DNA of 22,348 nt from Branchiostoma floridae (Eukaryota; Chordata; Leptocardii; Amphioxiformes; Branchiostomatidae). The stretch lies in NCBI RefSeq assembly GCF_000003815.2, contig NC_049979.1:34168994-34191341 (forward strand). Direction: 5' to 3'. Below the pieces are notes generated by a model. It saw nothing but the letters and a program-made list of their open reading frames with translations, did no database searches and was not told where the DNA came from. Made by a program: the position numbers and the translations under genes. Positions 8,614 to 18,586 of the stretch are shown here, piece by piece (the first letter of the stretch is position 1; every line of letters starts with the position of its first letter).

Positions 8614-9340
8614 GTTGATATGGGGTCAGATAGCCGACCATGAGAACAGACTGGATAATGGGATGTACAGAGTAGGAAAATCCGAGGTGCAAATGCACTT
8701 ATTACGCCATCCTGCTTCTAATGTAATAATACAGTTAGTTGAACACCAACATTGACACAATTCCACCAACATTGAGAAGGTACTCGAAAATGATATACCA
8801 AGAATGCCCAAATTTTCTGTCAATTCATAGTCGTAGTCGAGGACATCATGATGTGTTAGCACCCCCCCCCCCTGTTTACCATCGATGGCCTTTGTTCTGG
8901 TATTCTGGTATTATTATCTGCATGTCCAGCCAAAATCTCTCTTGAGTGTGTCAATCAGTTCAATAACCGGAGCATACAAAAGGCAATTTGGAATTCTCCC
9001 GAGCTGGCTGTCAACGGCGTTAACAAAAAATCATGCGCCTAAGATTGCTCATACAGCTCCATGGAGCTAGCACATCGTCCTTTTAATTTACTACACTTTA
9101 ACGAAACGTATAGACCTCTATGGGGAGTTCTAACAGCTCCGTATATGTAGTTTCACGCAATATAAATGCATGCGAATGATTTTAATAGCATTCAAGAAAT
9201 TGTTATAGCACAATGGCGGAGTTGTCGTACATGTTAAGATTTTGTGCTCAAAAGTTTCTGATAATGAAGTAAACAAAATGTCTAAAGATCTTCATTAAGT
9301 TTGACGTTATTGGAACATAATGTGACGTAATTATAGCATC
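8614..9340. other. Unannotated interval
   Basis: No supported gene. It holds a C10 run near 8859-8868, a doubled CACCAACATTGA (about 8743-8775) and a 14-bp perfect palindrome AGCTCCATGGAGCT at 9055-9068. A minus-strand frame at 8626-8862 has no visible domain. Confidence 0.4.
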
Positions 9341-9820
9341 ATTATTTTGACTAGATTGGGTGGAATCAGGAAAAGGGTAATTCAAATAAACTTGAAGGTA
9401 TTCTACAAAAATGTAGCAGCAAGTGGATATAACAGTGGTAATATTTTACACCTTTTTTGCAATAGCATTGACGTCATTAATGATGTCATCCATATCTTAA
9501 TACCAGTTCGTCTCAGCAATCATATATCCAAAATATTGAATTTTAAAAAAGTACATTTTTCCAGCAAGTAACCACAAAAGACAATGGAAACCTGAAACGT
9601 TCACTTAAATATGTCTTTTAAAACATAAATACCAGGTAGTTTAAAATTTTAAGGGAAAATAAGCTACATATCTTTGACCTGGTCACATGGTCAACCATCA
9701 TGGATTTTGATCGATGACGTCATCAAGTTAACATCATTTACTTACATTACATTATAAAAATATTCTAGATAACGTAATATTTTATTCATGTAAGAAACTA
9801 GCAGAAATATAGAGAAAAAC
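9341..9820. other. AT-rich interval with CRE palindromes
   Basis: No gene is supported. TGACGTCA occurs at 9469-9476 and, inside a perfect GATGACGTCATC, at 9713-9724. The composition resembles the bodies of the TTAA elements elsewhere in the window, so this may be an old relative. Confidence 0.35.
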
Positions 9821-9824
9821 GTGC

Positions 9825-10033
9825 GATGTACAATACATTGTAAGAACCGAAATAAGCGATTTCCGTAAAAAATGCCCGCCAACAAACGGTTGTAATCGCA
9901 ACACATATAAGTATTTTTTTCAAACCTTTGGAATGGGTTGCAACTAAATTTTGCGCAAAGTTGATGGCTCCAGAGTACTCTGCCGTGGTGTTAAGCAACC
10001 ATTAAAGCTAGCGCAGGCCTCAAAACCCTCCGG
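9825..10033 (+). mobile_element. Fragment related to the right arm of element B
   Basis: Matches 13612-13840 along its length: ATACATTGTAAGAACCGAAA against ATACATTGTTAGAACCGGAA, then a shared CAACAAACGGTTG, and GCGCAGGCCTCAAAA at the end. The GTCTGAATAGGG terminus and TTAA are missing here. A run of 21 A residues stands at 10158-10178 downstream. Confidence 0.6.
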
Positions 10034-10220
10034 TGCAATCCAAAATTCTGACTTAAATCTACAACCTCTGGCCTGTGCTTTGACCTTACAAGAAAAAAAA
10101 ACCTGCCGTGATCGCTAAAAAACTTCGTACGCATTTTTCCATCTTCCTTACCCGGGCAAAAAAAAAAAAAAAAAAAAACTATCCCATCCTAGATTCATAA
10201 GCAGATAAGAGGTTTCAGTT

Positions 10221-11391
10221 TTAAGGTAGGATTTCAGGGTGGCTGAGGAGTTTTGGTGGGTGTTTTTGGTCCATCTTAGATAATGTAAGGACCTTGATTT
10301 ACCCTATATAGTACCCTAATGCATAAAGATTTTTTATGCAAATAAGTATGATGTCACGATGACGTCATCGACTGCTTTAAGGCCACGCCCAGCTTAAAAA
10401 TAGCTTTAAAGCTTAAATTTTGGCTTGTAATTTGACTGTTATTATTGATACTTTTCAGAAATGTGCATAATAGTGATTTGAATAGATCTGCACGTGGATT
10501 TGATAATAACTTGTCGTGCTTATTTTTTAGTAGTTTTTTCATAAAATTTTAATTACCCCATTTGCTACCAGCATTTGGGAGCACTAAATTGCATCGTTTT
10601 GCGGCAGGAGCGCACGAAGTTCTACCTTACGGGGTAAATTTCAAAATAAAACTTATTTTACCCATTTTCGATTAACAGTTCTTAAAAAATGAGGCCGTAC
10701 AAATCAAGTTATGGTGGTGTTAGTGACGTAATCCACTTTTACAGGTCGTAAAAAACCAAAGTGATGTTTTTAGGTCAAATTTGAATTCGGCATGTGCCAA
10801 AACCCCTGTATACTAATTTTTTTTCTTGTATCTTCAAGGAAAGGGAAAATATAATGATTTTGCATATTTAATTAGTGGACTCTGATTTTATTACCCCTTG
10901 AAGTCAATTATTCAGGATTATTCATCATTTCTGAACTAGATGTATAAATTTTTAGGTCAATATTTCAAATCAACACATTATAAAACCACTGTACACCAAG
11001 TTATTTTCTTGTATCTTGTATGAATACGGAGATATTGTAATCTTGCATATTTAATTAGCTGATGAAGAGAAATTTTGCATAATTTTCAGGCCTTTGAATG
11101 GCCATAGCTCTCTAACGGTAGGTCCGATTTTGTTGAAATAAAAACCATTCTATTTGTTTCACTAAGACCTATCCAATGAAATCAGTTTGAAAAGTTATGA
11201 TGAGTTTGAACTTTTTGCTTAAATTGAGACAGCTACTTTGACCTTGAATTTTGACAGACAAAAAGGAACATTTGAATGGAAAGTATGTTAGATTATGGAA
11301 ATAGAACTACATAAAAAAATAACATTGATATTTATTTTTTGGAAAATATAATTTTGAAAGTTTGCTCAGCCACCCTGCAATCCTACCTTAA
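10221..11391. mobile_element. 1.16-kb TTAA-flanked inverted-repeat element, non-autonomous
   Basis: Terminal inverted repeats of 23 bp at 10225-10247 (GGTAGGATTTCAGGGTGGCT and on) and 11365-11387, with one mismatch, are flanked by TTAA at 10221-10224 and 11388-11391. Because TTAA is its own complement, it may be target duplication or simply an extension of the repeat. The interior is AT-rich without a transposase. It contains a GATGACGTCATC palindrome (10358-10369) and an internal direct duplication of about 183 bp. TTAA points to a piggyBac-type element, but the termini do not start with the usual CCY, so the superfamily is unsettled. Confidence 0.75.
10763..11064 (+). repeat. Internal direct duplication in the 1.16-kb element
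   Basis: TTTTTAGGTCAA, a TTTTCTTGTATCTT segment and TTGCATATTTAATTAG occur in the same order twice, offset by 182-183 bp (first copy from about 10769, second from about 10951). The copies are moderately diverged. Confidence 0.65.
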
Positions 11392-11400
11392 ACCAAGATT

Positions 11401-11662
11401 TCTCATGGCGTAACCGGTAGAGCGTTCGGCTCGGAATCTAGAGGTCCTGACTTCGATCCCCGCCTTTCCCCCGACGTTGTGCCCTTGGAAAAGGCACTTC
11501 ACACTTCACCCTGGTGTAAAAGCGGGTAGTTGACATTGGTCCGAGAGGTAACCGCCTACCTTTACCTTCTGTCTGTACCGTGTATGTGGCAGTGTTGATA
11601 TAAGTTACAAAATGTGAGTGCAGTACCACATTGTTCTCGTCTGTCCAAAGATTAAAAAAAAA
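11401..11662 (+). mobile_element. tRNA-derived SINE with a conserved central domain
   Basis: The head has pol III promoter boxes at tRNA spacing: A box TGGCGTAACCGG (11406-11417) and B box GACTTCGATCC (11449-11459). Next comes GCCCTTGGAAAAGGCACTT (about 11481-11499) and ACCCTGGTGTAAAAGCGGGT, which resemble the conserved Nin-type SINE domain known from several animal phyla. An A-rich tail (ATTAAAAAAAAA) closes it. Retroposition would rely on a partner LINE. It starts within about 15 bp of the end of the preceding element. No clear target duplication was found. Confidence 0.85.
11406..11459 (+). promoter_or_regulatory. Internal pol III promoter (A and B boxes) of the SINE
   Basis: TGGCGTAACCGG and GACTTCGATCC, about 31 bp apart, match the TRGCNNAGYNGG and GGTTCGANTCC consensus with a few changes (AACC for AGYN, GAC for GGT), so promoter strength may be reduced. 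Confidence 0.7.
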
Positions 11663-12599
11663 GGTATCGTAGGTTATCATAGGCTCATTCAGACGTTGGT
11701 CCATATTCCACATTGACAAGATCACAAAAGAAGCATTGGCGTAAAGTATTTTCAACATTGAACACTTGAGTGTGGCGGGGGATGCGCGTTGCTATCACAG
11801 TTCAAAAATATTATGGAACCAAGGATATTTTCATGAAAATTGCAATCCTTTCGCCACGAAAATACGTGGCGTAGTACCTTACAAAATGAAGATTTTGAGA
11901 TGAGATTTCCTTTGAGTTGAGTTTTCATCTGTAATAATTGCCTGCGAAATTGCATCGAATACGAACACTTTTAGAGGCGGTAGCCGTGTACTTAACGTTA
12001 TATACATGCTTTGGACAAGGACTTTACTTTCGGGTGCCGAGTAAAAAGAAGTTTTTTTGACGCGAGAATAAATTGTTTAACTCAGATTCGGGAAAGACTT
12101 GCTTCTTACATTTATTATGACTTGCGGCTGTTTGTAAAACTCCCCATAGCTGCTAAGCTACAGAGCCATGTCTGTGTTTAGCACCGAACTTACACACGAA
12201 ATAAAACTCGGATGCGCCTGCTTAATTGTAGGAACTGTGACTTTTCTAATCCCTATGCCTGTGTTGAGTGTACGGGCGAAAAATAATAGGGCAAACTTTG
12301 AGTGCTTCTCATGTCGCTTGTCAGTATATACTCATACATACAAATGCTCCAATGTATGTATGTATACAAATACACTACCTGTCATCCAGCAAGGTAGAGC
12401 AATTTCCACAGTAGCTATCATTAAAACATAGTTTGTGATAAGAGTAGTCCTAGATAAGATAAAGTAGGCTGATTCTCATGCAATTTCCTCCGTATTTTCA
12501 CTGATGATTTTTCAGTGGTAGGTAGCTGTGTAAAAGCGTATTATGGTGTGTAAGTTTTGGCCCCCTAGCGTTCCTCAAGGGCGATGAAGGTAATTTTTG
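11663..12599. other. Unannotated interval
   Basis: No gene, RNA or repeat could be supported. Short TGTATG/CATACA motifs near 12330-12375 form a weak local repeat. Confidence 0.4.
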
Positions 12600-13319
12600 T
12601 TAACCCTCAAACCACCGTACATTTTTTGTAACGTAGATTACCGTATGGGGTCAAAACTGACCACATAACGTTTTGTACAAGTACATTTTTTTTGTGACTC
12701 TTTTTGTGATTTGTATATATGTATAGCTTCATTAATCTATGTGGGACAGTTTGACATGATTAGGTGAAAATAATTCTAGCTCATTATCAGAATTTCTACA
12801 AAACATCAGGAGGACCACATTTTGCACTAACGCTATTCGGAACGGGTAAGGATTTTTTTATGCCCGCACCAACTTCAAAGTCACATAGCGCCTGAATAGC
12901 TTATGTCAGGGCCCCCAAACCTGGTCCCTTTTGAGAAAATGTTGATAGCAAGCCATTTAAGTTAATAAAAAAAAAGTTTATCATTTTTTATGTTGCCATG
13001 ACAACGGAATTCTGACAGGCATATTCATTACGCAATTTTCTGATTTGGGCTTAAACATTGAAGTTTTAAGGTTTTCTTGGTAAATCACACGTGTTCATGA
13101 CATCTTATGAAATTCAACGTAAATTTCATGATTCAATATTCATAATTTATGCTAATTCGATGACGTCTTCAGTCAAAATCCAAGATGGCGGCAAATTTAA
13201 GCTAAATGACGTCATGGCGTCGTCATATAACGTGATAATGACACAAAAGTTGTTACTATAGTTTCAATGCACATGTACATCATTTCGTGATCATACGATA
13301 AGTAAATAGATGAAAGTTC

Positions 13320-13400
13320 AATCTCTTCTTCTGGATAATATCAAATTTAATTCGTACGTTTCAAACGACATCCGTCGTTCATCATCAGTGAAATAAAAAT
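13320..13400 (-). mobile_element. Penelope-like tail motif with hammerhead-like core
   Basis: The minus strand reads CTGATGA (13388-13382), then a hairpin AACGAC-GGAT-GTCGTT (13379-13364), then GAAA (13362-13359) followed by CGTACG. This is the order of a hammerhead ribozyme core, and such cores are known from the terminal repeats of Penelope-like elements. One unpaired T between CTGATGA and the stem departs from the consensus, and stem III and the cleavage site are not clear, so activity is doubtful. Confidence 0.4.
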
Positions 13401-13438
13401 AAAAGTTTACAACTCTGCGGAATAAGGAAAACTTCTTA

Positions 13439-13546
13439 CGTTCTAAATAAACAAAAAAAAGGTAACCGCTAAGGTGTTCTAAAGTAAACATGGTAGGTAA
13501 CTACAGAGGTGTTCTAAACAGTGTTCTAAATAAACAAAAAGGTAAC
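13439..13546 (+). repeat. Short tandem duplication of about 82 bp
   Basis: GTTCTAAATAAACAAAAA followed by GGTAAC occurs at about 13439 and 13521. Shorter AGGTGTTCTAAA echoes lie between (about 13472 and 13507). Confidence 0.6.
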
Positions 13547-14044
13547 TGACAAAGGTTCTGTGATACATTCTAGCAAAATAAGAAAGGCTAACAGTACTAC
13601 TGTAAATTAACGTGAAAAATACATTGTTAGAACCGGAATTAGCGATTTTGGGCAAAACTGCCTGTCAACAAACGGTTGCAATGGTTGCAACACAGAGAAA
13701 TGGAAAAATTGTCAAACTTCGTGAAATCGTTGCCAACAACATTTTAAGAAAACTCGGAAAAACTTGGAGGCTCTAGCGTAAGCCGTTCTGACGTTATAGG
13801 TCATCAAAGTTGGCGCAGGCCTCAAAAGACCCCCCCCCCCGTCTGAATAGGGTTAAACAGACGAAAAAACTATATAATATTACTTTGTGGAAACGTCCAT
13901 GCAATGTATTAAGTCGTCGATATTGACAGGTTTTATCTCGATAGTCCATTACGTACATTGGAAGTATATGACGTACTGCATTGCGGAGCTAGGTTGCAGT
14001 TTGCATATTAAATATCTATAAATATTTCTTTTTCAGTTACAAAT

Positions 14045-14616
14045 GTAATAAGTTTAACTGTCCTGTTATGAAATGCTGCGGATTAATCACATGTGCAAAC
14101 TAGCCCCTCGTTTGCTTTAATAGAACTTGATTATAAAAGGCATCCCTCAAGTTATCTAGTGATCGAAAATCATGACGATCAGTCAACCCTTCCCGTGTTA
14201 TTACCATCCAAAGGGTTGATGCAATTGCGCACGCAATTCCGGGAATTTTTAAAAATCGGTTATACTAGTACTCTTCTCAGATAGGCTAACATTTCTCTCT
14301 TTGTTAGTTACACGTGTCTTATCTTTGGGTATCTGCTATTATGAAATGAAGTAGGCTTATAAACTGTCCTCATTATTTATGCAAATAAGATTCTGATTTG
14401 CATGATAATATTTGATCATGTAACGCCTCTTCAAAGCTATCTCACTCACTCGCTCGTTCACAGCCCATGACAAAACTATCTGCATTCCAAATACCATGAC
14501 CCCAAGTTATTCCACTCCAAAGGGATGATGCAACTACATAGGGGCGGAATATGTTATGTAGAATTCCGGAAAATGTTGCCAATCGGACGTATCATATACT
14601 GTTAGGCTAGCCCATG
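14045..14616 (+). repeat. Diverged tandem duplication, period about 310 bp
   Basis: CCAAAGGGTTGATGCAA, GAATTCCGGGAATTT, ATCGGTTATACTAGTACT and AGGCTAACAT in 14206-14290 recur in order as CCAAAGGGATGATGCAAC, GAATTCCGGAAAATG, ATCGGACG and TTAGGCTAGC in 14518-14612. Upstream CTGTCCTGTTATGAAATG and TATTATGAAATGAAG also correspond. No coding is evident. Confidence 0.55.
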
Positions 14617-14638
14617 AGATGTCTATAAAAAAAACGCA

Positions 14639-15033
14639 CCCTCAAACCACCACACCCTTACCCATTTCACGGAGGTTGAGTTCTACGAACGCTTGTGTTA
14701 TTATTGTGCGATAACACATTAAATACAAAAATCTGAGAAAGTCTGAAAATCTGTAACGATTGCCATCACTGAAGTAAATGTAGAAGTAGTAGGTCTAACT
14801 TAGCCTTAGGTTTTTGTGTTGGATATTGCAGTTATAGTTTATTTCCTTATGACTTCTACGAACATAGATGAAGTTTCAAGTGTAGATGTATAAATGTCAA
14901 GCTACAAATTTCAGACTGAACATCACAATAAAAGAACAAAAACTGTAGTTCTCCTATCCCATACATAGAACTTGGTTGATATAATACATCAAAGTTTACC
15001 TCAAAAGCCCCCCCCCCGTCTGAATAGGGTTAA
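14639..15033. mobile_element. TTAA element D, short, with the same mixed termini as B
   Basis: The left end CCCTCAAACCACCACACCC starts at 14639; TTAA is absent there (ACGCA instead). The right end GTCTGAATAGGG at 15018-15029 is followed by TTAA (15030-15033). The right end is preceded by ATCAAAGTT, CCTCAAAAG and a C-run, as in B. The body is non-coding and about 390 bp in all. It abuts minisatellite 2, which starts at the next base. Confidence 0.6.
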
Positions 15034-15478
15034 GTGTCTCACCTGGTGTCAAGACGAGGATACATCAACTTACCTGTAAGGTATCTAATCGGTTGTCAAG
15101 ACAGATATACCCAACATTACTAACCTGTAAGGTGGTTCGCATTGTGTCAAGACAAAGATAGCTCACCTTCCGTACCTGTATGCTGTCTCACCCGCTGTCA
15201 AGACAAAGATACCTAATATTACTTAACTGCAAAGTGTCTCGCCTGGTGTCAAGACAAACGAACCTGACTTTACTTACCTGTAACGTGTCTCACCTGCTGT
15301 CGAGACAGAAATATCTCAACTGACTAACCTGTAAGGTGTCTCATGATGAAACAAGATACCATACCTTACGTACCTGTTAGGTGCCTTACCTGCTGCCAAG
15401 ATGGAGATACCTCACCCCTTTACACTGTCCAGTGTCTCACCTGCTGCCAAGACAAAAAAAGCTCACGTTAATTACCTG
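15034..15478. repeat. Minisatellite 2, first block (51-bp unit)
   Basis: About nine units spaced near 51 bp, judged from TGTCAAGACA landmarks at about 15046, 15097, 15148, 15198 and 15249. The unit reads roughly ACCTGTAAGGTGTCTCACCT, then GGTGTCAAGACAAAGATACC, then TCACCTTACTT. It runs into the gap at 15479-15953, so its true length is unknown. Since 51 is divisible by three, open frames with a 17-residue repeat appear by construction. Confidence 0.9.
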
Positions 15479-15953
15479 NNNNNNNNNNNNNNNNNNNNNN
15501 NNNNNNNNNNNNNNNNNNNNNNNNNNNNNNNNNNNNNNNNNNNNNNNNNNNNNNNNNNNNNNNNNNNNNNNNNNNNNNNNNNNNNNNNNNNNNNNNNNNN
15601 NNNNNNNNNNNNNNNNNNNNNNNNNNNNNNNNNNNNNNNNNNNNNNNNNNNNNNNNNNNNNNNNNNNNNNNNNNNNNNNNNNNNNNNNNNNNNNNNNNNN
15701 NNNNNNNNNNNNNNNNNNNNNNNNNNNNNNNNNNNNNNNNNNNNNNNNNNNNNNNNNNNNNNNNNNNNNNNNNNNNNNNNNNNNNNNNNNNNNNNNNNNN
15801 NNNNNNNNNNNNNNNNNNNNNNNNNNNNNNNNNNNNNNNNNNNNNNNNNNNNNNNNNNNNNNNNNNNNNNNNNNNNNNNNNNNNNNNNNNNNNNNNNNNN
15901 NNNNNNNNNNNNNNNNNNNNNNNNNNNNNNNNNNNNNNNNNNNNNNNNNNNNN
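15479..15953. other. Assembly gap (N run)
   Basis: 475 N at the right edge of minisatellite 2, first block, so the copy number there is not known. Confidence 1.
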
Positions 15954-17014
15954 CTACTGTTTCTCTACATTCTTTTAATCTACAATACTTTGATCAAGAA
16001 AACATGCTTTGTCTTTCAATTTCTAAAGTCAAGAAAATACCAAACAACTCGATCATGTTTCCCCCAAAGATTCAAGGAGATTTACTCTTTCTACCTCATT
16101 GCTGTTAATGTTACAGGAAATATCATAATGCATTATGTCTATAGCCAGGCAGTATGCTCAAGAACTATACAATTGTTAGGTTAGGAATTGTACATTGCTG
16201 AAATGAGAAGGACATTCAGCATTACTGTAATCTGAAGCTATATGTAGTTGGATGATTAACAAATCAGACAAATAGATGGTAGTATAGCTAGGATGCTCTA
16301 TGCATCCCTAATCTATTAGCTTTTGAATGCAATGTGTATTTACAAATCCATGTTTATCAAATTTGTTCCCTATTTCATACTGCTGCCTTCTCCCACATCC
16401 TTATATGCAGGCAATTTCAATTTTGTCCTTAGAACACCTAGCCCTGCACAATATGAGCAATCATTGACAACTATGATTATACATGCAAAACATTTGTAAG
16501 GAGTGAGGAATAAATGCTAGACTGTCACAGTCATTATTTTGGCCACTAAGTCAGACAAATTTTGATTAAGACCAAATGTGGCTTACCCCTAGGGTCAGTT
16601 TCCTCTCAGCCAAGTGCATTGACTGTTGATTGGATAGACAGGTGACATTGTTTCAATCCAATTTTCTTGGAATTCTGCTATATAATTATGTGTGTAATAC
16701 TTTAATGCTTGAAAGTTTGTTTATCATTGATCAACAGAACCCAAGCTGTCTGTCTGGCTTGGCAGGTAAAGGTGTGAAAGCTGTGAACTCACCCATTGTT
16801 ATCCTCAGGTAGACTAGTACCCTGCTGTCAGGCACTAAGTCAACAAATTAATTAGCCATATTGTCACTCTATCCAAACAAAGAGATCACATTTCATGCTT
16901 GGAATGGCCAAAAGTTGCAATTTTGTCATCTTATCTTTTTCTTAAAGGCGCAACCATATGCAATGTTCTTATTTGTCGCAAAAGACATGCCGGGTAAGTA
17001 GACAAGTTGTACTT
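15954..17014. other. Unannotated interval between the minisatellite blocks
   Basis: About 1 kb of AT-rich sequence after the gap without a supported gene. It shows no minisatellite units, so it either interrupts the array or separates two arrays. Chance frames at 16630-16812 have no domain. Confidence 0.4.
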
Positions 17015-17169
17015 TAATGTTCAGGTGGTCCCATGGTTGTGCATATTACCACTTCCCTGTCAGGCTGCCATGAATATTTCACTTATGCCAATTTTGAAAA
17101 TATTTTGAACATATTAAAGAATATTTGTGTTATAATCATACTAGTGGGGCTGGGACCACCTGAACATTA
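17015..17169. mobile_element. 155-bp MITE with perfect 19-bp inverted repeats
   Basis: TAATGTTCAGGTGGTCCCA at 17015-17033 and its exact complement at 17151-17169. If the outer TA is a target duplication, this fits a Tc1/mariner-type MITE; TA being its own complement, that is not proved. A plus-strand frame across it (17033-17263) is a by-product. Confidence 0.75.
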
Positions 17170-17449
17170 TAGAGTGCTCTTTGCTGAAAACATACATACC
17201 ACTTTTGTGTCAAAAATATGTTCTGGGGTGTTGCGCCGACGGCCTATAATGGATAAAATCTAGCTGTGCTTATGATATTCATATTTTGATATCAGTGAGT
17301 CTTTTATGAAATCCATATGGTCTGAAAATATGCTTTGGGTTTGTGGATCCAGTTCCTGTTGAAAATTCTGAAAAATACCAAACCAGTAACTTTCTACAGC
17401 ACATCAAAGTTGGTGGATCAGTTAATTAGGCAGAAGGGCGAAAAGTGTC

Positions 17450-17656
17450 TTAACTCACTGAGTAAGGTGTCTCATCTGGTATAAAAACAAAGATTCGTTA
17501 ACTCCCGTACCTGTAATATGTCACACCTGGTGTAAAAACAGAGAAACCTCAGTGTACTTAACCAAATGTGTCTCTCTAACTGTCAAGACAAAGATACATG
17601 CCTTTACTTACCATTCAGTCGTCTCCTCTGGTGTCAAGACAGAGACATGTCACCTT
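17450..17656. repeat. Minisatellite 2, second block, left part
   Basis: Four diverged units of the 51-bp repeat (for example CTGTCAAGACAAAGATACAT at about 17579) lead up to element C, whose left edge replaces the end of a CACCTTACTT motif. Confidence 0.85.
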
Positions 17657-18586
17657 TCATCCGACCGTTACATTTTTACGACGAATCTGACCGTATGGGG
17701 TCATTTTTGACCCCATTTTGTTTTGCTCCTAGACATATTTCTGCTGGCTTATTTTGTCATTTCTATGTATTTACTGTTTCACTAACCTATGAAAAATATT
17801 TTGACAAGTTTTGGTGTCAGTAGTTATTACTCATTATCATAATTTATGCAGAAAATGAGGAAAACCCACGTTTGCTCTGAAAATCTACCATACTAAACTT
17901 ACTTAAACAATGTTTTGTTTTATCAATTTCTACACAATAATTGTGGTGATGCAATAATACTGATAGCATAATAATGTTATTTAACAAGAAAAAATACAAT
18001 ATTTGTGAAAAGTAACGACTTTATTACTTAATTATGCACCATATTCCGCCATCTAAGCACATACATACAATAACTCTTGTCTATTTTCCCGCAAAGATCT
18101 TTCTTGTAGGTTCCTTCTGCACATTCTGTCCATACATTGTTTTTTAATTAATTAGAAACATTTTTACTTTCATTAGCATAGGTAATTAGTGCGTATTATC
18201 ATAATTTATGCAGAATGTCGAAAAACTGTGTTTTACACTAAAATACTAAATTTCTTTCAAAATATTCGGTGTTTACTCATCTAAGCAACTATAACCTGTT
18301 GCTGCAATAGCAATAATGAGGAATGCCTTTTATTTTATTGAAATATCTTGATATTTATGTAATTAATGATTCATAATTGGCTGGGGTCATTTTTGACCCC
18401 ACCGAACAAGACACAAACTTTCAAGTATAGCTTATACAATAATGGGCAAAACTCGTCGAAAAATTGGTACATGTATACAAACAAATTCATGGAAGGAATT
18501 TTTTCTCTGATGAAAAATGTTGCTATGGCAGATTAAAATATACGCCTGGGGTCAAAAATGACACCATACGGTCGGATGAGGGTTAA
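17657..18586. mobile_element. TTAA element C inside minisatellite 2
   Basis: The left end TCATCCGACCGT (17657) and right end GGTCGGATGAGGG (to 18582) are inverted copies, with TTAA at 18583-18586. TGGGGTCATTTTTGACCCCA, a perfect hairpin, occurs at 17696-17715 and 18382-18401, and a related GGGGTCAAAAATGACACC sits near the right end. The body shares CATTATCATAATTTATGCA with element A, so the two are distant relatives. CCC and TTAA are missing on the left. There is no transposase. Confidence 0.75.

Larger units (their letters stand above)
12600..13856. mobile_element. TTAA element B with mixed termini
   Basis: The left terminus CCCTCAAACCACCGTAC begins at 12604 after TTAA (12600-12603). The right terminus GTCTGAATAGGG ends at 13852 before TTAA (13853-13856). 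The left 690 bp are closely similar to element A, including CTATTCGGAACGGG (12833) and a YY1-like CAAGATGGCGGC at 13181-13192. Similarity to A stops near 13287. A Penelope-like tail and short duplications occupy about 13300-13600. The right arm from 13612 matches 9825-10033 and the termini at 1-145 and 15018-15033. There is no transposase. Confidence 0.65.

Noticed and set aside
8859-8868. C-run as a possible third type of element end
   Set aside because: It lacks the GTCTGAATAGGG terminus and TTAA that follow the C-runs elsewhere.
11401-11475. Possible tRNA gene
   Set aside because: A and B boxes are present, but the sequence does not fold into a clean cloverleaf and runs into a conserved SINE domain and an A-tail, so it is a SINE head.
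9117-12147. Distant 12-bp inverted match (CTATGGGGAGTT and AACTCCCCATAG)
   Set aside because: A match this short over 3 kb is expected by chance and has no extension or target duplication.
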